DNA of 48,277 nucleotides from Lentisphaeria bacterium (GCA_017504435.1 JAFVRD010000003.1:1-48277), one strand, 5' to 3'; positions 26,537 to 36,509 are shown, numbered from the stretch's first letter. The notes: a model not told the origin generated them from the sequence alone. Made by a program: numbers and translations.

Positions 26537-27823
26537 ATGTTCAAACTTGTTTACGGTACACCCGGATTTGAAAAAGGGATGCGTGCGCTTTACGACCGTC
26601 CGGCATTTCCGCCGGAAGCGGAACGGGCAGCGGCAGAGATCATTGCCGGAGTGCGCGAACGCGGTGATGCGGCATTGGTGGAATATGCTGAAAAATTTGA
26701 CCGGGCGAATTTGACCCCGGAAGAGTTTGTTCTGCCATTGAGTGAAGCCAAAAAAATTGCGGCAAAATTGCCTGCCGCCGATAAAAAAGCGATCCGTCAG
26801 GCGTTGGCGCAGGTTCAGACGTTTGCCAGATTGACCAAACCGCGTAATTGGATGGCTGGTATCCGTCCCGGGGTGAGAGCCGGAGAGAAATTTACTCCGA
26901 TGGAACGGGTCGGGGTGTATATTCCCGGCGGTACAGCTCCATTGGTTTCGACTGTGATCCACACTGCGGGGATAGCCAGAGCTGCCGGAGTTAAAGAGAT
27001 CGTGGCGATCACTCCTCCCGGGAATACCCATCCGGCAGTGATGTATGCGATGCTTCAGGCGGGAGTAACGGAGATCTGCCGTTTGGGAGGAGTATACGGA
27101 GTGGCGGCATTGGCACTGGGGACGCAAACTCTCCGCAAGGTTGAAAAAATCTGCGGTCCCGGCAATGCTTATGTCACTGCGGCGAAAAAACTGCTTTATG
27201 GTGAAGTCGGCATTGATCTGGTTGCCGGACCATCGGAAATTCTGATCGTGGCGGATCATACTGCCAATCCGGTTTTTGTTGCGGCTGATCTGCTCAGTCA
27301 GGCTGAACACGGCAGCGGTTTGGAACAGGCGGTTTTGGTCAGTACCGATGCTGCTTTGATTCCGGCTGTGGAAAAAGAGATCATGCGTCAGCGTGAAACG
27401 TTGAAACGTCAGGCAACGATCGACAAAGTTCTTGCCAATGGAGTATTTCTCATTGAGGTTCCTGACCGTCAGACGGCGGCAGATATCGCCGGAAATTATG
27501 CTCCGGAACATTTGGAAATTCACGCGGAGCATCCGGAGGAACTGGCGCGCAATATCAAAGCTGCCGGGGCGATTTTTCTCGGACAGTGGACACCGGAACC
27601 GATTGGAGATTTCTGTGCCGGGGCATCTCATGTGCTGCCGACTGCCGGGAGTGCCAAAAAATTCAACGGTTTGGAAACGGTCAGTTTCTTCCGCCGGACA
27701 AGTTTGGTGAAATATACCGAAGCGGCGTTGAAACGTGAAGCTGAAATAGCCGCACGTTTCGGAGCTATGGAAATGCTGGACGCTCACGGCAGAGCCGGAA
27801 CGATCCGTTTTGAGGAAATATAA
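26537..27823 (+). CDS. hisD: Histidinol dehydrogenase
   Basis: A 428-residue enzyme oxidising histidinol to histidine in two NAD-dependent steps. Signatures: VGVYIPGGTAPLVSTVIH, GPGNAYVTAAKK, DLVAGPSEILIVAD, QAEHGSG, NYAPEHLEIH (Glu-His catalytic pair) and GDFCAGASHVLPT. Length is usual. It is 24 bp after panC and its stop is one base before the glycerophosphodiesterase start. The rest of the histidine pathway is absent from the window, so hisD has been separated from a his operon here, or the genome has dispersed his genes. Confidence 0.95.
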   Translation: MFKLVYGTPGFEKGMRALYDRPAFPPEAERAAAEIIAGVRERGDAALVEYAEKFDRANLTPEEFVLPLSEAKKIAAKLPAADKKAIRQALAQVQTFARLTKPRNWMAGIRPGVRAGEKFTPMERVGVYIPGGTAPLVSTVIHTAGIARAAGVKEIVAITPPGNTHPAVMYAMLQAGVTEICRLGGVYGVAALALGTQTLRKVEKICGPGNAYVTAAKKLLYGEVGIDLVAGPSEILIVADHTANPVFVAADLLSQAEHGSGLEQAVLVSTDAALIPAVEKEIMRQRETLKRQATIDKVLANGVFLIEVPDRQTAADIAGNYAPEHLEIHAEHPEELARNIKAAGAIFLGQWTPEPIGDFCAGASHVLPTAGSAKKFNGLETVSFFRRTSLVKYTEAALKREAEIAARFGAMEMLDAHGRAGTIRFEEI

Positions 27824-27824
27824 A

Positions 27825-28568
27825 ATGGGATTTCTGAAAAATGGAGTTACCGGACATCGCGGAGATCCGCAGCATTGTCCGGAGAATACCATAGACAGCT
27901 TTGCCTCCGCGATCACATTGGGGTGTGATTGGGTCGAAACCGATCTGCGTTTGACCAAAGACGGCGTGATCGTGCTTTCCCATGATGATCACACCGGATG
28001 TCAGGCGGAAAAACGTTTACTGCTCAGAGAAACGGATTTTTCTGAATTGCGGAAACTGAATATGGCGGAGTTTTTCAACCGGGTACATTTTGACCGGGCT
28101 CCGGTGCAGGCGCAGATCGCCACATTGGCTGAGGCACTGGAGTTGTTCCGGACTCAGGATAAATGCCGGTTGTCTCTGCAGCCCAAAGAACCGGAAACAT
28201 TGCCGTTGGTACGCAAAATCGTCAGTGATATGGGGATCCCCGATGAATTGATCGGTTTCAATGACGGCGTGCCGGAGACTGTTATTACCGCCCGGGAGTT
28301 ATTTCCCGGATCGGTGGTGTTTTATGATATCCGTCCCGGGAATTTGGATGAAGAACTGGGACGTGCAGAAAAATACCGTTTTCAGGAGCTCGTTGTCTGG
28401 GAATACGGTATTACTCCGGAAGTCGTACAGCGTATAAAAGAGCGCGGCATGGTTCCGGGGGTGTGGACTCCGAATGCACCTGCGGAAATGGATCATTTCC
28501 TGAATATGGGGTGCGAAAGATTTTATACTGACTTCCCGGCAGTGCTGCTGGAGAAACTCCGGAAATAA
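27825..28568 (+). CDS. Glycerophosphodiester phosphodiesterase
   Basis: A 247-residue GDPD TIM-barrel enzyme, releasing glycerol 3-phosphate from deacylated phospholipids. Motifs: GHRGDPQHCPENT, then CDWVETDLRLTKDGVIVLSHDD (Glu/Asp metal ligands and second His), shown here in parts: GHRG, PENT, WVETDLRLT, VLSHDD. C-terminal strands GVWTPNA and GCERFYTDFP fit the barrel end. No signal peptide, so cytoplasmic. The ATG at 27825 lies one base after the hisD stop with GAGG nine bases upstream. It is the last gene before a strong terminator. Confidence 0.9.
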   Translation: MGFLKNGVTGHRGDPQHCPENTIDSFASAITLGCDWVETDLRLTKDGVIVLSHDDHTGCQAEKRLLLRETDFSELRKLNMAEFFNRVHFDRAPVQAQIATLAEALELFRTQDKCRLSLQPKEPETLPLVRKIVSDMGIPDELIGFNDGVPETVITARELFPGSVVFYDIRPGNLDEELGRAEKYRFQELVVWEYGITPEVVQRIKERGMVPGVWTPNAPAEMDHFLNMGCERFYTDFPAVLLEKLRK

Positions 28569-28571
28569 TAA

Positions 28572-28619
28572 AGAGTGTTGCAAAACCTCAAAAGAAGGCA
28601 AGCAACACTCTTTTTTTTT
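28572..28619 (+). terminator. Rho-independent terminator of the ilvE operon
   Basis: A perfect 10-bp stem, AGAGTGTTGC (28572-28581) with GCAACACTCT (28602-28611), then an uninterrupted T-run to 28619. It begins 3 bp after the gdpD stop. Confidence 0.92.
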
Positions 28620-28651
28620 GACAAATTTACTTATCCGTTAACCAAACTGTT

Positions 28652-31600
28652 TCAAAGGCAATTGGAAACAGTCAGATTTTTCAGTAATCCTTTGAAGCGG
28701 GGCAGGGGGAGCTTGATTTGATCCATACCGCCGAAAAAGATATCCGATTGTTTATACATCAACCCGCTGCATTTGACTTTTGCTGCAGTTTTACCGTTGC
28801 AGATAATGCTTAAGTCATGGAGATCATAACGTATTTCAATGTCGTTCCATTCTCCGGTTTTAACGACCGGTGCAGTGGAGAATTCAGCGATTTTGTTCTG
28901 CCGGTTGCGGAATCCGCCGTAAAGTCTGCCCTCTTTAAGGTGGCACCACAATGAACGGTCAAAGGTGTAACCTCCATCCAAAATGACCTGAGCCCGGTCA
29001 TTTTCCGGCATGATCGTGAATTTGATCCGCAATGTCTGTTCTGAGACCAGCAGTTTCGGGACGGTGATGACATTATTTTTGCCGTCAAAGCGCAGCACAT
29101 CAGCACCCTGATGCCGTATTTTTTCCGGCGCAGATGCAGATGCTGATTTGCGGAGCAGATGCAGTGCGTGGTTGCCGCCGCCGGAGAAAGCATGATAAAA
29201 ACGGTTTCCAGTCAGGAGCATATCTCCGGCAGCCGGAGTGAAATCATAATCAACGGTGCGGGTAAACTCTTCCGGCAACTGGACAGCCACCGGTTTAAGT
29301 TCTGAAAAACTCCAGACATTGGTTTGGACTTTTTTACCGGACAATCGCTGGGGATAAAATGGTGCGCTGTTGAAAATTTTGCCGTCTTCGGTGATCGCCC
29401 GGACAGAATAGACCGCTGCCGGATCCAGCCGGAGTGCGGACAGATTGAATTTTGCTTTGGCGGAGCCGATGGGATACGGTAAAGTGAAATTGCGTTTTTT
29501 AGGTTCAAGTTGAATGGTTTTGCTGTCCGGAAACACTTTCCGGAACACTCCGTTTTTGAGAATGTCTGCTATGGAAACTGTGAATTTCTGATCATCCAGA
29601 GAGATTTCCAGAACCGCATCTGCAGTAGTTTTGAAGTTAAACATATTCTGATGCGGGATAAAGTTCAGTTTTTTGGTGATAATGCCATGATTTTTCCGGA
29701 CTGCACTTCTGGTGAATTCAGCCATGTGAATGGATTTATCATCCATGCTGTCGCTTTGTCCTTTGATGTTTTTGATATTTAAAAGTGCTTCTCCTTCGGT
29801 TATGGAGTTCCAGATCAGGGAAATGGTTTGTCTGCCGTCTGCATCATTATATTCATTGTGAACGTCCAGGGCATCGACGGGGAAGGTGTTTTCCAGCAAC
29901 TCAATACTGTTGAAATTGCATTTGGTGCTCATTTCTCCGGAAACTTTTACTGTTGAATCATCCACGCTCCAGTTCAGATTGATATTATCCATCGGGATCA
30001 TGTCGCGCAACGGATGTTTGACATATTTTTTATTCATAGTCGGCGGCGTTTCCAGCAAAATGGCGGCGAGACCGTCAAATTTACCGCCTTTACCGGCGGC
30101 GGTCCAGGTCAGTTCCGGTACGATCAGGCGATGGGAAATGAATTTTTCAGCCGGGACATTGTAGCGTTTTTCGCAGAGCGCAGTTGAGTCCAAAGTGTCA
30201 TCTCCGAAATCCATGATCACATTGCCGTTGGCATCTTTGAATTTCAGCCGAACAGTTATAGTTCCGGCTTTGAAACGCCGGTCAGGGATATTCAGTATTT
30301 CCACGGTCAGAATTTCACCTCGGACGATTTCCCGGCGGTAACTGGCAATCAAATTGGGCAAAGCGGTATTATCCGGCATGGATTCGGTTTTGCCCCGGAA
30401 GTGATTGATAACTCTGCGGGAGGCATATGAATCGTAAACCGTCGGCTGGATGTGGGTGTTTTCATTGGCTTCGTTCCACTCCGGCATCAGAATGAAATCC
30501 GGTTCGATTGCCAATGCCGCAGTCATACTGCGGCGCAGAGTCAGAGTCCCTTCTTCGTTTTGACCGCTGGTGGCGTTTTTACGGGAAAAATAACCTTTTG
30601 CGGCACTGACTCCAAGCAATTTATTCCGATATGCCGGTTCGTTGCATACAGATACGAGAGTCGGCAGGAGGATATCTTCATAGAATTTATGTGCGAACCG
30701 GGTAGTGCTCATATCCTCGGTTTTGGCAGCGAGGTGGTTGCATCCGGCAAAGGAGACTCCGTCGGCGACATTGAGGTATGAACGGATAAAATCTTTCATC
30801 GCCTCATGGGTTTGTTCGGAAATGAACCCGCCATTACGGTTGTATTCGCCTGCGGCTTGGTAAAAAAGCGGTCTGATTTCTGCGACAAACAACACCTGAT
30901 TATTGGAGATCCGGCGCAATTCCTGTAATATGGGGATCCATTTCTCCGGAGCGATGGCATTGGCATTGTAGGAGGAGATCACGACTTTGCCGTTGTAGCG
31001 GAATGCCGACGGAGATTTCAGCGCATGTTTGAGGATATCTGCGATAAATCCGAATTCTCCGTCTCCGCTCATGTCGCTCAGATCGGTCAGAGCCGGAGAA
31101 ATTTCCAACAGCCAGTAATTTTTTAATCCGGCCTGATCGGCATACTCCATACCTCTCAAGGTGCGGTCAAGATAGCTTTGGCTGGTGGCAAGGATCCCCA
31201 TTGCGTCGGCATAACTCAACAATGCGGCGGCATCTTTTTGCAAACTGCGGGCATTGCCGCTTTTATCATAACTGCGGAGTTTTCCGGTGAGGTTGCGGTC
31301 AACTTCCAGCGGGCGATCGAGCCAGATATCTCTGGTCCCCGGTGCGTGATAATTGAGAAACAGACTGTACTTGATCTGGGTACGCGGAATGATCAGGGTT
31401 TTATCGAACTTGCGGTTGTGTTTGCAAAAGGGCAGTTTGGAAATGGTTTTGTATTTTTGCGGAACGTCAGTTAATTTTTTTTTTTCAAACTCGATATTGT
31501 CAAGTTGAAATTTGATCTCATTTTTGATTTGTTTATTCCGGTTGAAGTAAAGCCGGAGCAGATTATGTCCGCGGTGAGTCAATTTGGTGATATCAAACCG

Positions 31601-32371
31601 TAAGGTGATCTTATCTCCGTTGAATACCGGTTTGGCGGCACTGCGGCAGAAATCATATTTATTGCCGGGGGCGCGCAAGGAGAGGGAAAATGCTCCCGGT
31701 GTGAATGTTCCCGGAGCTGCCGTGACTGTGACTTTTACAATACCGTATCCTTCCGGTACTTTGCGAAGCGGGATCATCACGGCTCCGGAATCCAGTGGAG
31801 TAGTGATGATTTTGCCATTGGAGATATTCACCCCCGGTTTGATGTCTTTGCAGGAAATCAATGTGGCTTTACTGATATCGAGCAGTGGTTCAGCATCGCT
31901 CTGTTTCTGCGCATTGAAAAAATTTGCTTTTTTAACAGTGAAATCAAACGCGTTCTGTTTGACTGAATTCCGGTTGATAAAAAGCCGGATCGCGACCACA
32001 TTTTTACGGTAGACTTTGGAAATATTGAAAACAAGTTTCACATTTCCACTGGAGATCACCGGTTTTTGGGCGTAGGGGGCAAAATGATATTGACCATCGG
32101 CACGGAAAGCGAACGAAAACGAATTCGGTACGAATTTACCGGTGACTCCGGTCAATTCAAATTCGACCCGGTCAAACTGTTCCAGTGATGTTCCAGGCAT
32201 CTTCCAGAAAATACTGCCGGCTTGAAGCGGCACGACCTGAGTAATTTTTCCTGCAGCAGAATTTCCGGCAGCGCAGGAGATGAGCTGTGCATCAACAGGA
32301 TTCAATATCTGAGCATTCAAAATTGCCGTTAACGCGAATACGAACAGCGTCAGGAGAGATTTTATTTTCAT
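28652..32371 (-). CDS. Large secreted multidomain glycosidase-like protein
   Basis: A 1239-residue exported protein. ATG 32371 starts a clean signal peptide (MKIKSLLTLFVFALTAILNA) with AAAGGA upstream; the frame above it is not coding-like. Residues about 22-165 and 170-300 are a tandem pair of related beta-sandwich, carbohydrate-binding-like domains (both begin with LISC; FSFAFRADGQY versus FSLSLRAPGNKY; IRLFINRN versus LRLYFNRN). Residues 310-690 look like a TIM barrel of GH71/GH99-like type (YSLFLNYHAPGTRD, YWLLEISPAL, GKVVISSYNA, PDFILMPEWNEANEN). Beta-sandwich domains follow, and the last 190 residues resemble a LamG/concanavalin domain (LRFDGKNNVITVP, WNDIEIRYD). The GH family is my inference. 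It has a consensus promoter and follows the GH92 gene, suggesting alpha-linked glycan degradation. Confidence 0.68.
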   Translation of the reverse strand: MKIKSLLTLFVFALTAILNAQILNPVDAQLISCAAGNSAAGKITQVVPLQAGSIFWKMPGTSLEQFDRVEFELTGVTGKFVPNSFSFAFRADGQYHFAPYAQKPVISSGNVKLVFNISKVYRKNVVAIRLFINRNSVKQNAFDFTVKKANFFNAQKQSDAEPLLDISKATLISCKDIKPGVNISNGKIITTPLDSGAVMIPLRKVPEGYGIVKVTVTAAPGTFTPGAFSLSLRAPGNKYDFCRSAAKPVFNGDKITLRFDITKLTHRGHNLLRLYFNRNKQIKNEIKFQLDNIEFEKKKLTDVPQKYKTISKLPFCKHNRKFDKTLIIPRTQIKYSLFLNYHAPGTRDIWLDRPLEVDRNLTGKLRSYDKSGNARSLQKDAAALLSYADAMGILATSQSYLDRTLRGMEYADQAGLKNYWLLEISPALTDLSDMSGDGEFGFIADILKHALKSPSAFRYNGKVVISSYNANAIAPEKWIPILQELRRISNNQVLFVAEIRPLFYQAAGEYNRNGGFISEQTHEAMKDFIRSYLNVADGVSFAGCNHLAAKTEDMSTTRFAHKFYEDILLPTLVSVCNEPAYRNKLLGVSAAKGYFSRKNATSGQNEEGTLTLRRSMTAALAIEPDFILMPEWNEANENTHIQPTVYDSYASRRVINHFRGKTESMPDNTALPNLIASYRREIVRGEILTVEILNIPDRRFKAGTITVRLKFKDANGNVIMDFGDDTLDSTALCEKRYNVPAEKFISHRLIVPELTWTAAGKGGKFDGLAAILLETPPTMNKKYVKHPLRDMIPMDNINLNWSVDDSTVKVSGEMSTKCNFNSIELLENTFPVDALDVHNEYNDADGRQTISLIWNSITEGEALLNIKNIKGQSDSMDDKSIHMAEFTRSAVRKNHGIITKKLNFIPHQNMFNFKTTADAVLEISLDDQKFTVSIADILKNGVFRKVFPDSKTIQLEPKKRNFTLPYPIGSAKAKFNLSALRLDPAAVYSVRAITEDGKIFNSAPFYPQRLSGKKVQTNVWSFSELKPVAVQLPEEFTRTVDYDFTPAAGDMLLTGNRFYHAFSGGGNHALHLLRKSASASAPEKIRHQGADVLRFDGKNNVITVPKLLVSEQTLRIKFTIMPENDRAQVILDGGYTFDRSLWCHLKEGRLYGGFRNRQNKIAEFSTAPVVKTGEWNDIEIRYDLHDLSIICNGKTAAKVKCSGLMYKQSDIFFGGMDQIKLPLPRFKGLLKNLTVSNCL

Positions 32372-32455
32372 AATAAAAATTCCTTTGATTTTCTGGTGAT
32401 ATCTCAAACTTAAAAAACACGCGTTACAATACACAATTACCGCACGTTTCGGAGT

Positions 32456-32484
32456 AATATAGCACGGCGGCCGTAAATTGTCAA
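32456..32484 (-). promoter_or_regulatory. Promoter of the large secreted glycosidase-like gene
   Basis: A near-perfect promoter on the minus strand: TTGACA (32479-32484), 17-bp spacer, TATATT (32456-32461), 85 bp before the start codon. It means this gene can be expressed without the upstream GH92 gene. Confidence 0.7.
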
Positions 32485-32490
32485 CAAATT

Positions 32491-34515
32491 TTACAGCCAA
32501 TCCGGGATCGGTGATGCTGAAACAGGTTGTCCGGAGAGGTAAAATTTGAGCGTACCTCCTTTTTCCAATTCAGCTGCCGGCAGCCACGGTTCAGCAAATT
32601 TTCTGCCGTTGAATTCATATCCGGCAGGATAAATCGCATCCGGAGTATCTTTTGCAACTTCGATTTTCAAAGATGCATTGGCGAAGTTGATCTCCGCATT
32701 GGCAACCGAGGGAGAACCGAGCAGATAATATGGTGTTCCGGTCAGCGGGTATATTCCCAGGCAGCACCAGACGTACCATGAACTCAAACCGCCGGAATCA
32801 TTATTTCCCGGACAGCCGCCGGAACCGGTCGTGAAGCGGCAGCGGCGGATCAGATCGCACACCTCCGCCAGCCGGTCACTGCGTCCCGCCCACAAATAGC
32901 AATACGGGGTTTCCATGTCAGACTCGTTATTCATCCCCTCAAAGTGATCATCGTGCATGGGGCGGTCGCTGGCAAATTTTTTGCTGCAGTTCACACAGAA
33001 AAATTCATCCAGCAGGGCATTGAATTTTTCGGTTCCGCCGGCAATCTCAATGCGTTTTTTCATGCCGGTATGGGGACGGAAACTGTAGTTCCAGTGTGTT
33101 CCTTCATAGTAGATACCATCAGCGGTCATCAATCCGGTATGCGGATCATAGGCTTTTTGCCAGATGTGACTTTTTATGGTCATTTCAGATGCGAATGAAT
33201 CATCACCATTCATTTCGGCGACCAGTGCTGCCGCATGCAATGCCCCGGCAAGATCAAGCCGGTGGGTCGGAGATTTGCCGTTGATATCCGCATGTTTCAA
33301 TTCCAAAAGTACTGCGGATTTGAATTTCGGATAATCATCTGCAGTCAGCAAATTGCGGAAAAATCCGTCACACAGGGTGTAAAGCACCAAGCCGCTGGCC
33401 TGCATGTCATGCCGGTGGTAATCGCTGGACATCTGATAACCGTTGGGGAAAAATCCGAACCGGTGGATCGTATTCAGCATGGAGAGCAGCATATTGCGGG
33501 CATCAGCCGGAGCGATTGACAACATCAGCGGCAGCTGGGTACGGTAAATATCCCACATGGTATGGAAATCAATATATTCGCTGCCGGCATCGGCCGGTTT
33601 GACCAGCGAGTGATAGAGTGCGCTGTAAAAAATTTCATATTCGGCATCAGTGTTAAATTCAGCTTTTACCGCATTGAGCAGTTTTTCCCAGGCAGTTTTG
33701 GCATTGTTTACAGTTTTTTCAAAACCGCATTTTTCCGCATCAGCGGCGCGGACATCGGCATCCGCGGTGGATACCAGAGAAAACGCCAATACCGTTTCGG
33801 CAGCTGATCCGGCAATATCCAAGGTCAATTTGCCGTTGATCATCCGGTAATTTTGAATATTACCATGTATTTTCAGTGAAAAATAGAGTTTTACTCCGTT
33901 GGCTTCCACAAAACCGTGCCATAATTCCGGAGTCACCATGCGGAAATCCATGAATTCAATACGTTCCAGATAGCGTTTCGGAACCGGACACTTCAAACCG
34001 ATATTGGTTGCGTCGACGATGAGGCGTCCCCGGTCGGCGTGAAATTTCCAGCGGTGCAGTGCGGCAAATTTACCGCAGGTCAATTCCAAGTCGGCACCGT
34101 AATCCGGCAGTGATGCAGCATAATATCCGGGATAAGCAATTTCATTGGTCAAAATAGATTGCTCGCGGGTATCCACCCCCGGTATACTGGGGGTGATCAG
34201 CATATAATTGTAGAAAAATACCAGAAATCCTGTTCCGCTGGCGTGAAAGTGAGATACTCCCCATGCTGATTTGCGGTCTGATATTTGCGGAGGCGGACCG
34301 TCACTGGAGCAGCCGACATTGCCGTATCCGCTGGCATAGCCACCGGAATATGGCAACGCAGATACCCAGCCGAAAGGCATTTGGGCAGCAGGGTTGGTAT
34401 TTCCGGTCTGGGCTTTGTGCCAATTCCACGCTTTTGCCATACCGACAGATGGGGGATTATCGGTACCTCCGTTGCCCCAGAAGTTATCAACATATTCAAA
34501 CGGTGTTTTTTTCAT
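32491..34515 (-). CDS. GH92 alpha-mannosidase, apparently cytoplasmic
   Basis: A 674-residue glycoside hydrolase family 92 exo-alpha-mannosidase. Family words in order: MPFGWVSALPYSGGY, WGVSHFHASGTG, FYSALYHSLVKPA, DFHTMWDIYRTQLPL, EGTHWNYSF, FEGMNNESDMETPYCY and GNNDSGGLSSWYVWCCLGIYP, then YYLLGSPSV. The last motif usually reads GNDDxG; here the first Asp is Asn, effect unknown. These enzymes trim alpha-mannose from N-glycans or yeast mannan. Unlike most GH92 enzymes it has no signal peptide (MKKTPFEYVDNFWG directly enters the domain), so it probably works inside the cell. AGG lies eight bases before the ATG. It starts 35 bp after the DUF349 gene. Confidence 0.9.
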   Translation of the reverse strand: MKKTPFEYVDNFWGNGGTDNPPSVGMAKAWNWHKAQTGNTNPAAQMPFGWVSALPYSGGYASGYGNVGCSSDGPPPQISDRKSAWGVSHFHASGTGFLVFFYNYMLITPSIPGVDTREQSILTNEIAYPGYYAASLPDYGADLELTCGKFAALHRWKFHADRGRLIVDATNIGLKCPVPKRYLERIEFMDFRMVTPELWHGFVEANGVKLYFSLKIHGNIQNYRMINGKLTLDIAGSAAETVLAFSLVSTADADVRAADAEKCGFEKTVNNAKTAWEKLLNAVKAEFNTDAEYEIFYSALYHSLVKPADAGSEYIDFHTMWDIYRTQLPLMLSIAPADARNMLLSMLNTIHRFGFFPNGYQMSSDYHRHDMQASGLVLYTLCDGFFRNLLTADDYPKFKSAVLLELKHADINGKSPTHRLDLAGALHAAALVAEMNGDDSFASEMTIKSHIWQKAYDPHTGLMTADGIYYEGTHWNYSFRPHTGMKKRIEIAGGTEKFNALLDEFFCVNCSKKFASDRPMHDDHFEGMNNESDMETPYCYLWAGRSDRLAEVCDLIRRCRFTTGSGGCPGNNDSGGLSSWYVWCCLGIYPLTGTPYYLLGSPSVANAEINFANASLKIEVAKDTPDAIYPAGYEFNGRKFAEPWLPAAELEKGGTLKFYLSGQPVSASPIPDWL

Positions 34516-34550
34516 GATTGCAACCTGCTTGTTTTTGTTTTTGTTGGATA

Positions 34551-36509
34551 TTACGCTTTGAAAACGATCTCTTTTGCCGTGTTGAAACGTTTTTGGAATG
34601 CTGTCAATTCATCGGCAGGAACGATCCCTGCGTTGGCAAAATCAGCACAGAGCTGCTGCGGATCAACCGCTTTGCCGGAGGAAACATTATCATTTTTTCC
34701 GAAATTGCCGAGCATGGCGAACTGCAATTCCTGTGCCAGATCAAGCGGGGCATTTTCCTGTTTGCCGCAACCGGCAAGTTTTTCCAATTCAGCACAGATC
34801 CGTTCACGGTCATCTCTGGCGGCAGCTACAAGTTTGTCAAGTTTCTCTGCCGCTTTGCTGTCTCCGGATACGGCTGAATTCAGCGTATTGGCAAATGTTT
34901 GAAATTTGGTATATCCATTCAGCACTTCCGGTGCCGGCAAGGTTACAGAACCTCCATTTTTCCAGGCATCGAGAGCCTGAGCAAGTTCAAGTGCAACCGT
35001 TTCGGAATTCTGTTCCCGTTTGAGCTGTTCTGAACGGCGGAATTCATTTAAGGCGGCATCGAATTCAGCCAGCACCGCCTGTTCTTCTTTGCGGGTGTCT
35101 CGGCATCCGATCGACCGCAGTTGTTCGCGGATCTCCCGGATGCGGGGTAATGCGGCGGCAGGGGCGGATACGGCGTTTTTTACTTCCTCAAGGAGAGTTT
35201 TCACCTCCTGTATCTTGGAGGTATTGGCCTCTTTGCGGGCATTGAAAAAGTTGTCCATGGCAGTGTTGAATGCCAGATACAGTTCCTGATCCATTTTGCC
35301 GCAGAATCCGATGGTGCGGAATTCTTCCCGGAGCTGACGGGCGCGGCGGGCATCGGTGAGATTTTCCGCTTCGGCAACGAGGGCGCGTTTACGCTCTTCA
35401 AGCATTTTGAATTTCTGATCGCGGGCGTCCAACGCTGTTTTGCGGGCATTGAAAAAAGTGTCGGCGGCGGCATGGAAACGCTGGAAAAGTTCATTTTCAT
35501 GATTGCCGGCACGGGGCAGCTGTTTCCATTGAGCTTGCAGCTCCCGCATTTTGGCGGCGGTATTTTTCCAGTCCGTGGAGTTTTGCAATTCCTCCGCCTG
35601 TGCGCACAATTTCTCTTTTTCAGCGGCGGCAAGTTTCTGGGTCTGCCGTTTGCGGGCAAAAAACTCATCGACTTTGTGCTGCAGCTGCCGGGTCAATTCC
35701 AGATAACGGGGGTTGATCTCCTCACTTTTTTCTTTGGGGACTGAACCGAGATTTTTCCACTGTTCGCGGATTTCATTAAGTTTTTTGGAAGCATTGCTCA
35801 TTTCGCTTTCCGGGAGGGCAAGCAGGGCATCCAGTTCGGCGCAGAGATCCAATTTGCGGGTGTAGCTTTCCCAGCGGGCGAGGTCGAGAGTTTCATAATG
35901 CTGGGCGATTTTGACTGATGCTTTGCGATGGGCATCCTGATACCGCTGGGCGGCTTTACGGGGGATGTTTACCAATTGAGCGAATGCGGTTTCGATTTCC
36001 GGTTTGCGGTCATGGAGAGGGGCGAGATCTTCCAGCGCAGTAAGTTTTTCCAATTCATCGGTCAGTGCATTGACGGCATCTTCGGTGGCTTTCAAGGCGT
36101 TTTCTTCTGCGATGAGGCGTGATTTCAAAGGCGCAAGTTTTTCCAGCAGGGGGCTGTTTGGAATCAGTTCCAGAATGTTTTTTTCCAGTTTTTCCACTTC
36201 GCCGAGCGTGGCGAATTCATCTGCCGCGAGCAAGGTGTCAACATCAGAATCCAATGCTGCGATCCGTTGCTGACGGGCGATGAAGGCACTTTCTCCGGCG
36301 AGTGCGCTTTTTACAGCTTCATCGAAACGTTTATCCAGCAATTCCGCGAATTCCGGCGGCACTCCGGTTACAGCAGCGTATGCATCTGAGAGTCGTTTGA
36401 TCTCACTTTGATAATCACTTGCCGGGGCGGCGGCAAGATTTTCCAGTGCATTGCAGATTTCCTCTTTCTGACTTAATAATTTTTTCAATTCCGGGTTGAT
36501 TTCACTCAT
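34551..36509 (-). CDS. DUF349 repeat protein
   Basis: A 652-residue, highly charged, almost entirely alpha-helical protein. Several DUF349-type repeats are visible, each with a W-x-x-(L/I)-(G/P) start and an F-x-(A/R)-R-(K/R) end: IREQWKNLGSVPKEKSEEIN to EFFARKRQ, LQAQWKQLPRAGNHENELFQ to TFFNARKT, LREEFRTIGFCGKMDQELYL to NFFNARKE, and IREQLRSIGCRDTRKEEQAV. The final 100 residues differ. Function of DUF349 is unknown to me. The start is ATG 36509 (MSEINPELKK) rather than the longer frame to 36671. It is divergent from htpG and both promoters share the word TTGATTTTTC, which may point to shared regulation. GH92 follows 35 bp downstream, possibly in the same transcript. Confidence 0.8.
   Translation of the reverse strand: MSEINPELKKLLSQKEEICNALENLAAAPASDYQSEIKRLSDAYAAVTGVPPEFAELLDKRFDEAVKSALAGESAFIARQQRIAALDSDVDTLLAADEFATLGEVEKLEKNILELIPNSPLLEKLAPLKSRLIAEENALKATEDAVNALTDELEKLTALEDLAPLHDRKPEIETAFAQLVNIPRKAAQRYQDAHRKASVKIAQHYETLDLARWESYTRKLDLCAELDALLALPESEMSNASKKLNEIREQWKNLGSVPKEKSEEINPRYLELTRQLQHKVDEFFARKRQTQKLAAAEKEKLCAQAEELQNSTDWKNTAAKMRELQAQWKQLPRAGNHENELFQRFHAAADTFFNARKTALDARDQKFKMLEERKRALVAEAENLTDARRARQLREEFRTIGFCGKMDQELYLAFNTAMDNFFNARKEANTSKIQEVKTLLEEVKNAVSAPAAALPRIREIREQLRSIGCRDTRKEEQAVLAEFDAALNEFRRSEQLKREQNSETVALELAQALDAWKNGGSVTLPAPEVLNGYTKFQTFANTLNSAVSGDSKAAEKLDKLVAAARDDRERICAELEKLAGCGKQENAPLDLAQELQFAMLGNFGKNDNVSSGKAVDPQQLCADFANAGIVPADELTAFQKRFNTAKEIVFKA

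Noticed and set aside
26243-27958. 571-codon minus-strand frame opposite hisD and panC
   Set aside because: Shadow of two well-supported enzymes; His/Arg/Phe-rich composition typical of antisense translation.
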